From Vitrella brassicaformis (taxonomy: Eukaryota; Sar; Vitrellaceae): a stretch of DNA of 64,000 nt. Below are positions 35,638-47,329 of the stretch, in pieces. Each line of letters opens with the position of its first letter. Positions within the stretch are counted from its first letter, which is position 1. The notes below the pieces were generated by a model that did not search any database, was not told the DNA's origin, and saw only the letters and a program-made list of their open reading frames with translations. Location: contig CDMY01001045.1 in assembly GCA_001179505.1 (NCBI GenBank), positions 153,569 to 217,568 of the forward strand. Direction: 5' to 3'. The position numbers and the translations under genes were made by a program.

Positions 35638-35710
35638 CGATTGGTTGGTCATGCAGGTGGATGGCGACTACGGCTGGGTGCGCGAGTATGAGGACTTCTA
35701 CGTCGACTAA
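32726..35710 (+). CDS. Unrecognised conserved-looking protein with N-terminal hydrophobic segment
   Basis: About 600 residues over some nine or ten exons. The start at ATG 32726 gives a basic, then hydrophobic leader (MRRKGRRWSLVQILSPLCLG), which could be a mitochondrial presequence or membrane anchor. Later exons read PHETIWGGPDGKGLIPVG (about 33105), NPWYVFKHCPWAALDM (about 33260), QPMGVIGSGPENYDGMGLDE, NPAWPRHLDHGVQWRHAY (about 33655), HPEPDGCQDYTIG, WGCFNNDRGKYLDPIT (about 33960), DYPEWGRYGPCFPSHHV (about 34160), a helical exon RKKELLDEIRANASALAKEG (from 34562), DYDGVYWGPSWEGGGVGYN (about 34918), WFSTKEELAELYHIHVLEA (35158), and a last exon ending at 35710. The Trp/Tyr/Pro/Gly-rich composition without known domains resembles lineage-specific subunits of mitochondrial complexes; that is only a guess. 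Confidence 0.72.
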
Positions 35711-36137
35711 CTGACATCCACTGGAGCTGGTCGACGAATGGAAGCAAGAGAGGCAAAGGGTGGTCAGGGATCTCGATGGCCTTCCTTCCTAGTACATCCG
35801 TACCGCTCGGCTGCATGCATTCATTGGTGCAGCTGGTAAGTCGTTGCTTGCGTGTCGATAGATTGGTGTACACTCCATACTTACGAAGGCCAGCCAGATC
35901 TGGACGATCATGCATGACTGACTCTTTGGAAAGACTTTAGTTAGAGATGTGGGCAATGCATCATTGCAACAAACAGTCATTCAGTTGACAAATGGATGGA
36001 TCATGTGTCTGATGTCTGTCTGTCCTCCTACAAAAGAAGTCAAGTCCTACTAATGGATGGATCTATCGCCGTCCACGCTCATCCCTCACTGTCCGTCCAC
36101 CAAACAAACCAACCAGCTGGCCACACATACATATCAC

Positions 36138-38173
36138 TCACAGGAAGCCTCGGCACGTGGCCGCTCCACAGGTACACCTGCAAAGGAATATGGAGAAGAA
36201 AAACCATGCACACACGACACGAGCACAGCAGGCCGCTCGCCCACTCACAGTGAAAAGAGTAGCGAGTGCATGGCGTGTTGTGGTGTGAGGCATGCATTGC
36301 TCACCTTTCTCGCGTGCTGTGGTTGAGCTCGGTGTCGGTCCTGCACACACAAAACAAACACGACACACATACATACATACATACATTACCTGGCAGCTCG
36401 ACGCTCCATCCATCCATGGATACATCCATCCATTCTTCGACGGCCGCCTACCCTACCCGTAGTCATATGACAGTTCTGTGCCGGCCGCTATCTCCTCAAT
36501 CGCATAGATGTAGATGCGGGGTCGACCGCCGGGCACCTGCACCTCCTGAATGAAACCAAGCAGCACAAACCAGACAGACAGACAGACAGACGTGTGTGTG
36601 TGTCCATTCATTTGCTTGGTGCTGTCTGTCAATCATCAATCAGCCCACCCGCGGCTCGCAGTTGGGTGCGCAGCTGTGGTTGATCAGGCGAGCCTCGTTG
36701 TAGTCCTTGCGAGTCGCGTCAATGATCCTGCCGTTGGACAGCCTGAACAGGTAGGTGCTTCCCAGGCCTTGGCTGCGATACAAAGCCTCCCTGCAGGCAC
36801 ACAAGACACAGACAAATGCAGACAGACAGACAGACAGAGACGATATGAGAAGGAAGACACACACTCTCTCTCTCTCCTTGATAGGTGCGTACCTTTCGTC
36901 AGCTTGCTCGGCGTGAATGTACTCTCCTGCGTATTCGATTATCTCTTCGCCCGCTCGGATGGTCCTGTTTGCGAACAACCCAACGCCCTCTCTGCGAACG
37001 ACACACACACACACGCCGCACCATGGATCAATGAACGAATGCTTGCACTGCGAGGCGAGCGCCATACCTGTGGATGGTCGATTTCTCCTCTCTAAAAGGC
37101 TTGAGGCGTCCGCTCCTTCTGCGTTTGTCCCGAGCTTCGCTTTCCGCGCCCGAAGGCAGATGGACAGCGGCGCGGGAAGGTGGCGGATTCACAGACATGT
37201 CTGCAGAGGGCATGAGCACCACACAGACACGTTGATAATGGATGGATGGATGGATGCGTCGGTGTGATGAAGCCTTTATCTACCTGCATCAGGGGCGATT
37301 GCTGGTTGGTCAGTTCTCGGCCGTTTGGGCGGCTTCGCCTCGGGGGCCGTGTGGTCATGGTCAGATGAAGAGGGGAGGGGAGGGGCAGGGGGAGGCTGGA
37401 TGGGCTTGAAGGGGGACGTCCATGACGGCCTGATGGCCTTCCACCTCTGCTCGCAGCTGTCCCGGCTTCTCCGGGGCAGTCGCTTGGTCACGTCACCCCA
37501 ACAAAACGGATAGGTCTTCATGGCGAATAAAAGTACATAGTCCTGCATGGAAAGCACATACGACCGGGTGAGGTGAGCGACTGTGTGTCACCCATTCCCT
37601 CGTACACAATAACATAACATACCTCTTCTCGCGTCCATGGTCGTGCATCCCCACCGTCGTCCGCATCTTGGACCGTCTTGGGCATGCCCACCTCACGGAC
37701 AAAGCCAAAGCCGCCTGTCGCCAGTGGAGGGCGTGGTTCGTCAGCGGCGCTGCTGCGCGAACTGAATGATGATGAATGACAGAGGACACCCACTCATCAG
37801 ATTTGTGAGCTCCGCCTCGCCGCTCCCAGCCTCACCTCCAAGGGAAGTGCATGCCGTCGGTGCTGCGTTCGATCTCCGACGACCTGCTCTTGAGAGAGAG
37901 GGACTCTGCTCCCTGGGCTTCATCCTTCTTTGCAGCGCAGAGAGCAGAAACGTCAATCTCCACCGAAGGCAGCGGTGGCGGCACTCTCGGCGGCACTCTC
38001 GGCGGTACCAGACTCACGATGAAGTTCTTGCAAGGCCGTACAACCTGCTTGGGCCGCATTGCCCGCACAGTGCCGAGTGGACGCGGGAAGTTGACGCATT
38101 GGGGCGCTTTTTGGGGCGGATGGAACTGGTGATGCGTCGGGCTGTCATCGTCAATAACGATAGCTTGGTCCAT
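36138..38173 (-). CDS. SANT/Myb-SET domain histone methyltransferase
   Basis: SET proteins transfer methyl groups from S-adenosylmethionine to lysines, usually on histones. From ATG 38173 the protein begins with an acidic/Pro-rich segment that includes PPRVPPRVPPP (about 37985). It then has a SANT/Myb repeat joined across an intron (37558-37622): RPWTREED, LFAMKTYPFCWGDVTKRL, RDSCEQRWKAI, with Trp spacing typical of the fold. A basic stretch RDKRRRSGRLKPF follows. The SET domain is in exons 36470-37080: GVGLFANRTIRAGEEIIEYA, GEYIHAEQADE, YLFRLSNGRIIDATRKD, ARLINHSCAPNCEPRV (the NHSCxPN cofactor motif), and GTELSYDYG. The last exon gives a post-SET motif CTCGAATCRGFL before stop 36138. The SET sequence looks closest to the SET1/trithorax (H3K4) class. 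Nuclear location is expected. Confidence 0.88.
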
Positions 38174-38365
38174 CTTCAATTCTTCAATTGATCTTCAACT
38201 CTCCACGCAGATGTGACATGTCCTCTACGCGTTTTACGGGGGAAGGCTAGGCAGGCTTGGGGGCTGGTGGGGGCCACTCTGGGCCATAAGCAACTTGAAC
38301 TGAAGGAGGACAAAAATCACAATGGAGGCGAAGAAGGGACATATGAATGACTCCAGCCCCCTAGA

Positions 38366-41300
38366 ATGGCGCTTTCAGAACCAAGGCCTTTCCACATTGT
38401 AGCGGGATGCGCTCGAAGACGCGATTCAGCTGGTAACGCACTCATGCATCATGATCCTGGTGGCACTGTTCACCAGTCACTCTCGTTTTTGGCTTGCAGG
38501 CTGACCTTCACACCGCGGAGGGCCACCAGGATGGGCTGTTCTTTAAAAAGGAACTGAAGAAAGGCTTCTCTTGGAGGACTGGGGGTCTGTCCAAAGCACC
38601 GTCAAGCCGCAGTGTAGCTTCCGTGTGGCTGGAGCCGTCATTGCGACCATGGCACGTGTTTGGATGGGGAAACATACTCACTTGGTCTCTGATCCTGTTG
38701 ATTGGCTTGCTGACCTGCGCTTACTTGTAAGCAAGCCATCGCCATAGGGGTGCGAAGATTGATTGCAATCAATTGATTCAGTGGACCACGGCTGAATGTT
38801 CGCAGGTACGGAGAGCTCTTGTCGCCTGTCGTTCCTCCAGTAACCACATCATCAAAATGATGAATGAGATCACATCCATGTATTGTATATGCACTCACTC
38901 ACGTCAATCGTGTCAACTCAGTTTATGGACGAGAAGGGCAATGAGATATATGAGACAGTGCAGGATTACATGCACACCCTTACCGGGATCAACGAGCTCA
39001 CAGTGTCCATGTAAGCGACATGCCTGTGTCTCCGTTCCCTATATGAGCTTGATCACGAGTCCTCCGTAACTCCCTCATATCTCATTATCTTACTGTCATA
39101 TCCCTGGGATGGATCCGTGTCTCCAGGTCTCATACGGCTCTCGATGTGTTCTTCGCATGCTGCTGGATCCTTATCTGCAGCTGCTCATTCTTGCTGGTCT
39201 TCTCCCACACTGTGAGGTGGAAATCGACCATCAAGTCCTGGAACTTGAGGAAGCTACGGTGAACTTGCACATCATGAGTTAGCTGACTGGCAGAATGTTC
39301 TGTCGTTTTCGCTTGTGTCATACAGGCAGTATCACACGAGGATGAAGCGGTCACGGCGTCAGCAGCAGTACCAGCATACGTGGACCATGGACAGCCCCGT
39401 CAGCCATAGAGACCACAGCGGGACACGCTCCGACTATGAGCGGAGGGCCACACTACCGACGGCCCACGAGCTCTCCTGTCTTCTACATGCAATCGCACGT
39501 GTTTTCAAGCGACTCGGTCAGCCCAACCCTCCTTCAGTGTGTGGATCGGGGAGACGAAGCAAAACACTCATTGCAAGGCCTCTGTGATTAATGACTGCAG
39601 GAAGAACGTTTTCATTCACGAGTCGCTTGTTCTGGACTGCCCATGTGAGTACCGCGCAACCCTTCCTCCACCATCCATGAACATTTGGCTGACCTGCTTA
39701 GGTATCCCTGGAGACACTGACGATCGTGTTGCAGGTCAAAAAAAAGCAGTCAGTCAATTAATCGCAGGTCTTTTTTTTTGCAGCTATATCGCAGCCTCCT
39801 ATTTGCCGTCAGTCAATTAATCATCGATCCATCGATTGCTTGCTTGTGTGTGAGCTAGTGACGCCTTTGATGTGTGTGCTTGCAGGGATACGACCTCATG
39901 AAGGCCACAGAGGTGCCAGCGGATAGGACCGAGTCTTTATCAGCTTGGCAGCCATTGCCACCGCCCACGCGATCATCCTGACGCTCTGTGTTGTCATTCG
40001 CACCAAGAGAAGGGGGGTTGCGATCGTCATCTCTCTTCTCTTGTCCCTCTTGTATCCCATCCACGCCCTCACGACTCTCCTTTCCAAGCAATCGCTGCTC
40101 CAGCAACATTCATACATCGTCTTCAAATCCGCGTAGGCAACCAACGAGAGGGAACATCAGGCGTCTATGTCTCCATATTGCTTGCACTCGAGGCAGCGCC
40201 TTTCCGCTCTTCCTTGGAAACGCCTGTCCTCTGGTGAACGCGCTCTTTGCTCTCAGGACGCTAGACACGCTCATGTACTCACATAATATATCCGAAACGA
40301 CGAGTCAGGAAGGGATGCACATCTCAGCTGTTCATACATCGTTTGTACAGGATGCTCAAGGCGTATTTTGATTACCGGAAAGTCAGCACGAGCGAACTCG
40401 ATGTCCCATCCGACGTGCAAATCAGTTGAATCTTTGCTGTCCTGCTTCTTTTGAATATGATGCTTTCAGGCCAAGGTGACTCGTCTCCCGTCGAAAGCAT
40501 CACGCTACGCTGCCGGAGACTGGGAGGACAACGCATCGGCGCCCCAAGATTACCCCCACACCCAGCAGGTTCAGTTCTTCAGGCTGGCCCCTACGGCAAA
40601 CCAGAAAGAGCCGAACGCTGACGATTTCGATGAGAACAAGAAAGGCGCGATAGACTCATCGAATGCCAACTTGGCGTCAGCATTTGTCGAGGCCGCATCC
40701 AGGGAAGCGCCGCCTGTCGAAAAAATTGGCGTGGCGGACTTGGACCTTGCGCAGTCTGACGACCAGAGCTTCGTCGGGAAAGACACCGAGATCCCCATTG
40801 TGTCCAGCATCTTCGGCCCCACTGTTTTCGGTCCGGTGGACAATCCACGGATCAGCAGCATTCCTCCCGTGGGTGATGACAGCGTCCCGCCAACCCCGCA
40901 CACATCGCAATCGAAAGAGCAGCCTGCCGATGAGTTGGATCAGGAAGAGGTCAAAGCTCCCCATCCAGAAACGAAAACGTCGCCGCGTCATGGTCTAGTG
41001 CGGCTGGCGAGCCAGCTTTCAGCTCTGATGAGTACGTTGCTAGAGAACAGTCAGCGTCCGACAACTCTTGGATGAGTGAAATTGTGGTGAGTGAATTCAT
41101 GCAGGCACAGATGAGGAGATGGCCGAGTGGACAGCGGAACAGGAGTCTCCTCAGGACGAGGACGAGGACCTTGGCTCTGCCGCGATGCCCGGCCGTGTAC
41201 CGACAGATACCAAAAGAGCGCCGTCCAGCTACACAACGTCAGGAGAGCCGTCCAAAGAAGTGCCAGGTGGGTTCTGCGATGGGAGAGAGGCTATTGTCAA

Positions 41301-41450
41301 TTCGCCCTTTTCTGTTGGTCTCAGGAGAGGGTATAGAGGCGACGCTTCCCAGCAAGTCTTTCCGGATTAAATCGCGTGCTCTTGTTGGTGACGTCGGCGA
41401 TGCGTACGTCACCCATGCGCCCACACGGAGCGCACATCGAGCGAGTTGAG
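38366..41450 (+). CDS. Multi-pass membrane protein with acidic Ser-rich cytosolic region
   Basis: Exon 1 (38366-38398) gives MALSEPRPFHI and joins in phase 0 to 38500. The second exon ends in a transmembrane segment (GNILTWSLILLIGLLTCAYL), which continues as LYGELLSPVVPP in the next exon. After an ectodomain-like exon (FMDEKGNEIYETVQDYMHTL) a second membrane segment follows (VFFACCWILICSCSFLLVF, about 39142). Next is a basic exon with KRSRRQQQYQHTW. Further hydrophobic exons lie at 39785-39850, 39935-40080 (AHAIILTLCVVIRTK, AIVISLLLSLLYPI) and 40170-40370. Then comes a long polar, acidic exon (40471-41030) rich in Ser, Asp and Pro. The boundaries after 39600 are tentative. The gene may run on into the LRR region downstream; many large alveolate proteins combine membrane segments with LRRs. 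Function unknown. Confidence 0.5.
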
Positions 41451-41899
41451 ACATGAACGGATACACGGGTTTTTCTTGTGCAGGGCGCAGAACGCAGCAA
41501 TGGCCGTCTCGGTGCGATCTCGTGACTTCTCCTGCGCCTTGATTATATCCACTGTCGTGTCGCTGCTATCACTGGTACACACGCAGGCAGGCGGCCAACT
41601 AGGCAGACAGGCCGGCACGCGCGCACACATGTGAATGTGTGCGGCACTAGGCGATCCTTCTTCTCGTCTGTATTCAACGTGCTCGAGCGAGCCGACTTTG
41701 TCCAGGCAAGCCGACATTCGTCCGCCCGTCACTTTGGCAATGTCCCTCTTTTGGTCTTGTCTCTGTGTCTCTGTCTGTGCGAGTGTCTGTCTGTCTGTCT
41801 GTCTGTGTCTTGGTCTTGTCTGCGCCAGACATGAAGGGGTGGAACGTATGCGGACTGAGGTACGTATATATTCCGGGAGATGTGTATTCTTTTCATGTC

Positions 41900-43619
41900 T
41901 GTCAGGACATTTCCGCCTCTCCAATCGACTCCGTGCAACTGCCGATCTATCATGGCGTCCGACCAACAATACGCGCCATATATGGTCGACGCCATCAAGT
42001 CGTTCACGACACTTGAGGTGCGGTGACAGTCAGACAGACAACGTACATGCCACGGACAATGAGCAAAGAATGACTCATATCCGTGTGTGCCCTTTGAACC
42101 GATGCAGGCTATCGGTCTGTATCCCCCTTTTGAGAAATTGGAGCTCAACATGAACGTCACTTCCATTCCAAAACAGCTCGCCAAACAAAGTAGGATGACA
42201 GGCCTGCTCGAAACAGCCTCGCTCGTGCTGTCCGATGGATGTCTCTCTGCATGTCTCTCCCTTTGTGTCTCCGTGTGTCTGATATGCAAAGCGTTCCTTC
42301 TTGCCTTCCTTTGGCGAAGTAAGATTTGGCGCAGGAAACGGATGCCGACACATGTGCGATGCGATTTGCCTGTTTGTGCGGCTGTGATGGCAGAGACTGC
42401 GATCAGCATCCTCCCTGCGGACGAGCTGCGGTACTTGGAACGATTGCGCGTGGTATTCTTAGGGGGCAACTTGATCGAAGACGTCCCCGAGAGGTGAATG
42501 AATGAAGCATGTCCTTTCTCAGTGGCATTGGATCTCCTGTCTGCCTGTTTGTTGTGTACTTGATCAAAGTACTCGGCATCTTCGCCAGGTCGAATTTATC
42601 AATCTCCGTGGCAACTTGATAGCGGAGGTGCCATACAGCATCAGCGAGCTCTACTCGCAGGGATCTCTGACTACTCTAGCGCTAGGTATGAACAATGAGG
42701 TCGTAAACAGCAATACCAATGAATGCTTGCAAACCATTGTGTGAGCAGACGTGAACCCAATCTGCTCAAACGGTAATCATCCCTTCGGACGGACCGCCCT
42801 GTGTCTGTCTCACCATCTGCATCTGTCTGCTCACCTTTCTGTCCATTCAGGGTTCCTCGAGGACGAGACGGCCCCCCCGGCGTTTGTCCGCATGGTGAAG
42901 AATCTCGTCCCGTGCCAGTCACTACAAGACGGACCTGATGGTGGGTCACAGACCCCACCTGGAGAGCTTGGCGGAGGTAAGTAAGATCTCGATTCTCCGG
43001 GCCCATCGGCATGACGTCAGTGAGTGAATGTAAGTGTGTGTCTGTGTTTGCATTTGTATGGGTGTGTGTGTGTGTCAGGGACGAGCGGCGGGGAATGCGT
43101 CACAAAAGTCCGGCATTCATTTCATCGCATAGGAACACACTTTGTATTGCATATGTGGGTGACCAGTGCCGAGAATGGAAGGCGTTCTTTCACGCACTCG
43201 ACCTGGACAAGAATGAGTGTCTGGCGTGGTCGGAGGTGGACGGAGTCTACCCTGCACTCACGGAGACAGAGTTCATCTACGCTCTCCAAGGATTAGAAGG
43301 AAAATGGGGAACCACAAGGCGAGCAGACTCATTGTGCCAGCCCAGCCATTTCATCGCCGACTGATCTTTTCGCAGGGACCCGAACACACCACTCTGTGGG
43401 ACAGCTCGGATATTTTCCCTCTTCATGTCGACGTCATACACCGACTGCTCTGGCTGGTATCAGTGAAAGGGTGGAACTACGATGTGGCCAAAGAACAAAC
43501 CAAGATGCATGTATATGTCTCCTGTTTCTCTTTCTCCCTCCCTCCTTCGTCTTTTTGTCTGCTTGCTGCACATGCAGTACCATCCATGGCAGCGGCGATA
43601 TGGTGTCCGATCAGAGTGA
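41900..43619 (+). CDS. Leucine-rich repeat protein with EF-hand-like exon
   Basis: Exon 41906-42015 (ending DAIKSFTTLE) joins PPFEKLELNMNVTSIPKQL (42108-42190). An exon at 42393-42494 gives ISILPADELRYLERLRVVFL and GGNLIEDVPER. The next (42589-42685) gives VEFINLRGNLIAEVPYSISE. These are LRR units with the LxxLxLxxNxIxxVP pattern. A later exon (43165-43305) gives EWKAFFHALDLDKNECLAWS, with an EF-hand-like loop DLDKNECLAWSE (D1, D3, N5, E12). The last exon ends YHPWQRRYGVRSE at stop 43619. The start is not identified. The gene may be the 3' part of the membrane-protein gene at 38366, because no convincing stop or promoter separates them. LRRs usually bind proteins; the EF-hand could add calcium control. 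Confidence 0.58.
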
Positions 43620-44084
43620 AAATGATGTATAGCGGCATTAAGCCACTGTCTCTATGGTTTGTGTCGTATCATGTGCATCTGTAAGTGGCATGAATGCATA
43701 TAATCGTGTGTGCCTAGTACACATGTGCAGGCATCCATACTCGTGCCCACCCGTACATGTCGGTGCGTGTGAGCGTTTGCTTCGAGGCTGTGTTTTTCAG
43801 ATCTTGATGCACGTATGTCTTGGGAGACATAAGAGATACTGCTGCAGAGGCACTCACTTAAGTTGTAAGCGCTTGTGTGTCCATGTATGGGCTCGTGTTT
43901 CATTGCAGTGATCAGGTCTTGATCGCACACCCGCATCGGTTTCACGACTCATTACAACACGCACAGTCACACGAAACGTGCAAAGTGTCGATCGATAAAC
44001 TCATATTGTATACGTTTTCTACTCGCTGCCCTCCCACTGACCTGCATGGATGAGCTCAATGCACCTCAGTCTCTCTGGGTGAGC
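43620..44084. other. Convergent intergenic region
   Basis: About 0.46 kb between the stop codons of the LRR gene and the minus-strand coiled-coil gene. I see no gene and no strong repeat. Confidence 0.5.
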
Positions 44085-47000
44085 TCACGTATACCAGTGC
44101 TGCTGCTGCACCAAGAAGGGAGGCGGACGTGGGAACGCAACATACTGCGGAGACATGACGACCGGAGGACTGCGCATCGTACACGGCTGTGGCTGGAGGC
44201 GAGGTCCGGGGCCGGTCCAACCATAGTCCGATGCCGAGCGTCCGATCGCCACATTGACCTCGTTGCCGCCTCTGACGTCTCCCAGGGAGGAGCAGCTGGC
44301 ATTGTTGCCAACCGTTGTGTTGCGGACCATATCCGTCGATGTGGCGGGAGGGGGAACGTCATCGCTCTGTGTCGTCATCGTCATGCTGTCGACCATATGC
44401 TTCGTCTTGTGCACCCTGTTTGGGTCGACAGCCGGGGAAGCCGCCGGGGTCGGCGGTGGTACGTTCAAATTGAGCCCTGTGTATGTGGACAGCCCTGGCA
44501 AACACACATCACATCAAAGACACCTCTGGTCCACAAACAGATGTCGATCGACCAGTGAGTGTATCATTTGTGACGTACGCTGGGTTAAGTCGGAAACGAA
44601 TCCAGAGTTTTTGCAAATGTCGGGGTAGCGACTGACGAGCCCAGCAGCCTCCGCCTCTAGCTTCTCCAACTCATGGACCAATGTGAGCTTCCTTATCTGC
44701 GTGAGACACACTCGGACACGAAGCTCAAGTAAGTGTTCTGTTCGGCTCGGCTTTATTCGGCTACGTAGTGCTCATTGGTCTGCAGTCTCTGTCTCTTTGT
44801 AATCTCGGCTGTGGTCTGCAATCATCATGGGGAGGGACCACATGCATAAGCGATGCACATGGCATGGCGCCTGTGTGCTGGTCAATCCACCCACTCACTC
44901 ACTCTTCGTTGGACTTCCTCCTGTGACGCAGCAACCAGCTCCTGTAATCAAAGACAATAAGCGCATTCTTAGAACTGAAGCTTCAGTTGAGGGGCTGTCT
45001 CTGACCTCCACGATCTGTCGCTGGGCCGCCTCTGGCAAACCGTCGCAAGTCACGTCGCCCGCATCGCCTGAGCCCTGTTTGCACATCACGTCACACAGCG
45101 ATGACGGGATTGGATCAGACACGGCAGTGAGTCTGAGACGAGTTTACCATCAGCGCGGCAATTTGCTTCTTAAGATACTCAGAGCCCTCACCCTTCTGAA
45201 CACATAGATCCATACACACATACAGATCCAAACATGAAGGAGTCAGCCTGTCTGCCTGCCTGGGCTGACCTGGAGCCAGACAACAATACCCTGTGTCTCT
45301 TCTGCCTGGATCTGCCGGAACAGCCTCTCGTAGGACTTCCGGAACCGCCGCCCGTCCTTGTTCTCCCCCCTGGCCACAGCTGTCAGCTGCTGGACGAGCT
45401 GCTGCTGCTGCTTCGCGAGCCGCACGCACTTGACCTCAGCCTGATTGAGCATGGAACCGTTTGACGTCTCTACTTCGGTCGAACAACAAGCCACTTCACC
45501 TGTCTCCGCCTGTAGGTCTCCCTCCCTGCGCATCCATTGATCTTCGGATAAAAGGTGCATTCTTGCATTTCTTCGTCCTCCCTGCGCAGCCTCAAGGCCT
45601 CTCCCAGCTCCACGCGCTGTCGCCGCCGCTCCAAATACTGATCGATGCAGGCAAGGAGATGTGGTGGCCGCTAGGAAAAAGGCTTCACGGGTGATCTAGT
45701 CGTTGCTCGACTCACCTCCTTATCCCTCTCCTCGCGAGACCTACTCGCTGACCGATGTGAGATGGGGGCACAGTGCCTTACGCCTTTTTGGGCATTGTCC
45801 TTCTCCATCTCGTGTCTCGCTTTCAGTTCCTGTCTGCAGGTCAAGAAGATCAATCCACAACAGCAGACAGGTCAAGAAGACTAATCCACAACAAAGCCAA
45901 CTCAAAAGCAGCAAGTACATGCTGAACGCGTGTGACGTCGGCTCACCGTCTACGCTGTCGATTTGAGTAGTCGTCATACAGCCGTTTCAACGTCTCTGAT
46001 GATGGCCGCGCTGCGTGTGGTCTCCCCTGCCTGTCATGCTTGGACGAGAGCACTGCAGTTTCGCCTGAGGGTGACACATCGCGAGCATGGATGTGATCAA
46101 TGGCTGGGTGTCTCAACTCACACTCAGTCTTCCTTGCATCAGAGTCACGTTCCTTGTCATTGCAAGAAGGAGACCGGCTGCACATACGTACACAAACCGA
46201 CGCTTTGCAGGTGCTTGAATGCCAGCTCTGCAGCAAGAAAGGAATACCTGCAAGTGCCGAAGGCGTTCATTCTTCGGACTGTCATCGACTGGCCTGGGTA
46301 AAGAGACACAATGCCATAATGCCCGACAGGACTCCTGGTAAGGTTATAAATGATGATGGGACCTCTGGCCTTCAAGTTCCTGGTATTTGCCTTCCGACTA
46401 CACAAAAGCCGACATTCACGTGCATTTTGCTTACAATCGCACAGCGTGAATGAGGTTTGCTTACCGCTGACGTTGATGGCTTTCCGCAGGTGCAGTCTGC
46501 TGGACAACTGGTTTCTCTGCATCTGTCAGACGCCCATGGTCGTTGAAGCAACATACCGCGTCTCCGTTGGAATCATCCCAGGCGGCAAACACAGGAAAAT
46601 CGTTGCCTGGCAACCCTTGCCCCTCTTGAAGTTGGGCCTCTGATTTCGCCGTAATGGCTGACAGTGAAGTGAAGACCTGCAATGCCAGAGGCACACCAGT
46701 GTCGAACAAAAGGGACCGTGCGGAAAAGAACGTGTCCTCTTTCTTGTGCTTCGTCTACCAGGTTATGCTCTTGATCCACAGCGGCACACTTCTCTGCAAC
46801 AACAGGTCGTGCGTCTTGTCTTGCGGAAGGCCGCAGTGTTGTTCCTCTCAGCAATTCCCCGTGCCACTTGACAGCGTTCCCCGCCGGGCACCCCCCTGCA
46901 GTGCTGGGCTGGTGTTCTCCGTCTCCTTCGCTGCCCTGCGACGACCTGCTCGAGATAGACAGGTCGAGGGACCCTGGGGGCGATGGACGAGGCGAAGGAG

Positions 47001-47214
47001 GCGGTCCACATGACGGCGAATCATCAAGACGTAGCTCTTTGGGGTCCAGTTTGGGATTGGATGCCATCTGTATCCTTGTGACCTGATGGCAGGCTCGACG
47101 TCTCTCTTCAAGCTCTGCCTGAGGCCTGTCCTCGTGAGCCGACGGTGCAGGCGGCAGGCTAGGCGGCAGGGGGTCAATGCGTTGGGCGCCTCGACGGACG
47201 GCAGGGACGGACAT
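44085..47214 (-). CDS. Coiled-coil protein with disordered ends
   Basis: I do not recognise the family. ATG 47214 opens a Pro/Ser-rich exon (MSVPAVRRGAQRIDPLPPSL) with EERRRACHQVTRIQMASNPK and a run rich in PSPRPSPPGS. Downstream exons carry helical, charged sequence: RQELKARHEMEKDNAQKG (about 45830), VKCVRLAKQQQQLVQQLTAV (about 45400), KSYERLFRQIQAEETQGIV (about 45330), SEYLKKQIAALM (about 45180), AAQRQIVEVRDSPSTEAS (about 45010) and LTLVHELEKLEAEAAGLVSR (about 44680). The last exon (44085-44507) is Pro/Ser/Thr-rich and ends QQQHWYT. The predicted layout is disordered N-terminus, broken coiled coil, disordered C-terminus. Exon joins between 45900 and 46700 are not resolved. Its start lies close to the Patched-like fragment on the other strand. 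Confidence 0.5.
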
Positions 47215-47329
47215 GCGATGAATGTGCCTATGTATTTAGATGTGTACGGGATCTCACTACTATATGGCCATCTATGAGTCGAGGTGACGCCGCCGCAGGG
47301 ATCCAAGAGATCCAAGCGATGGGAGGCTC

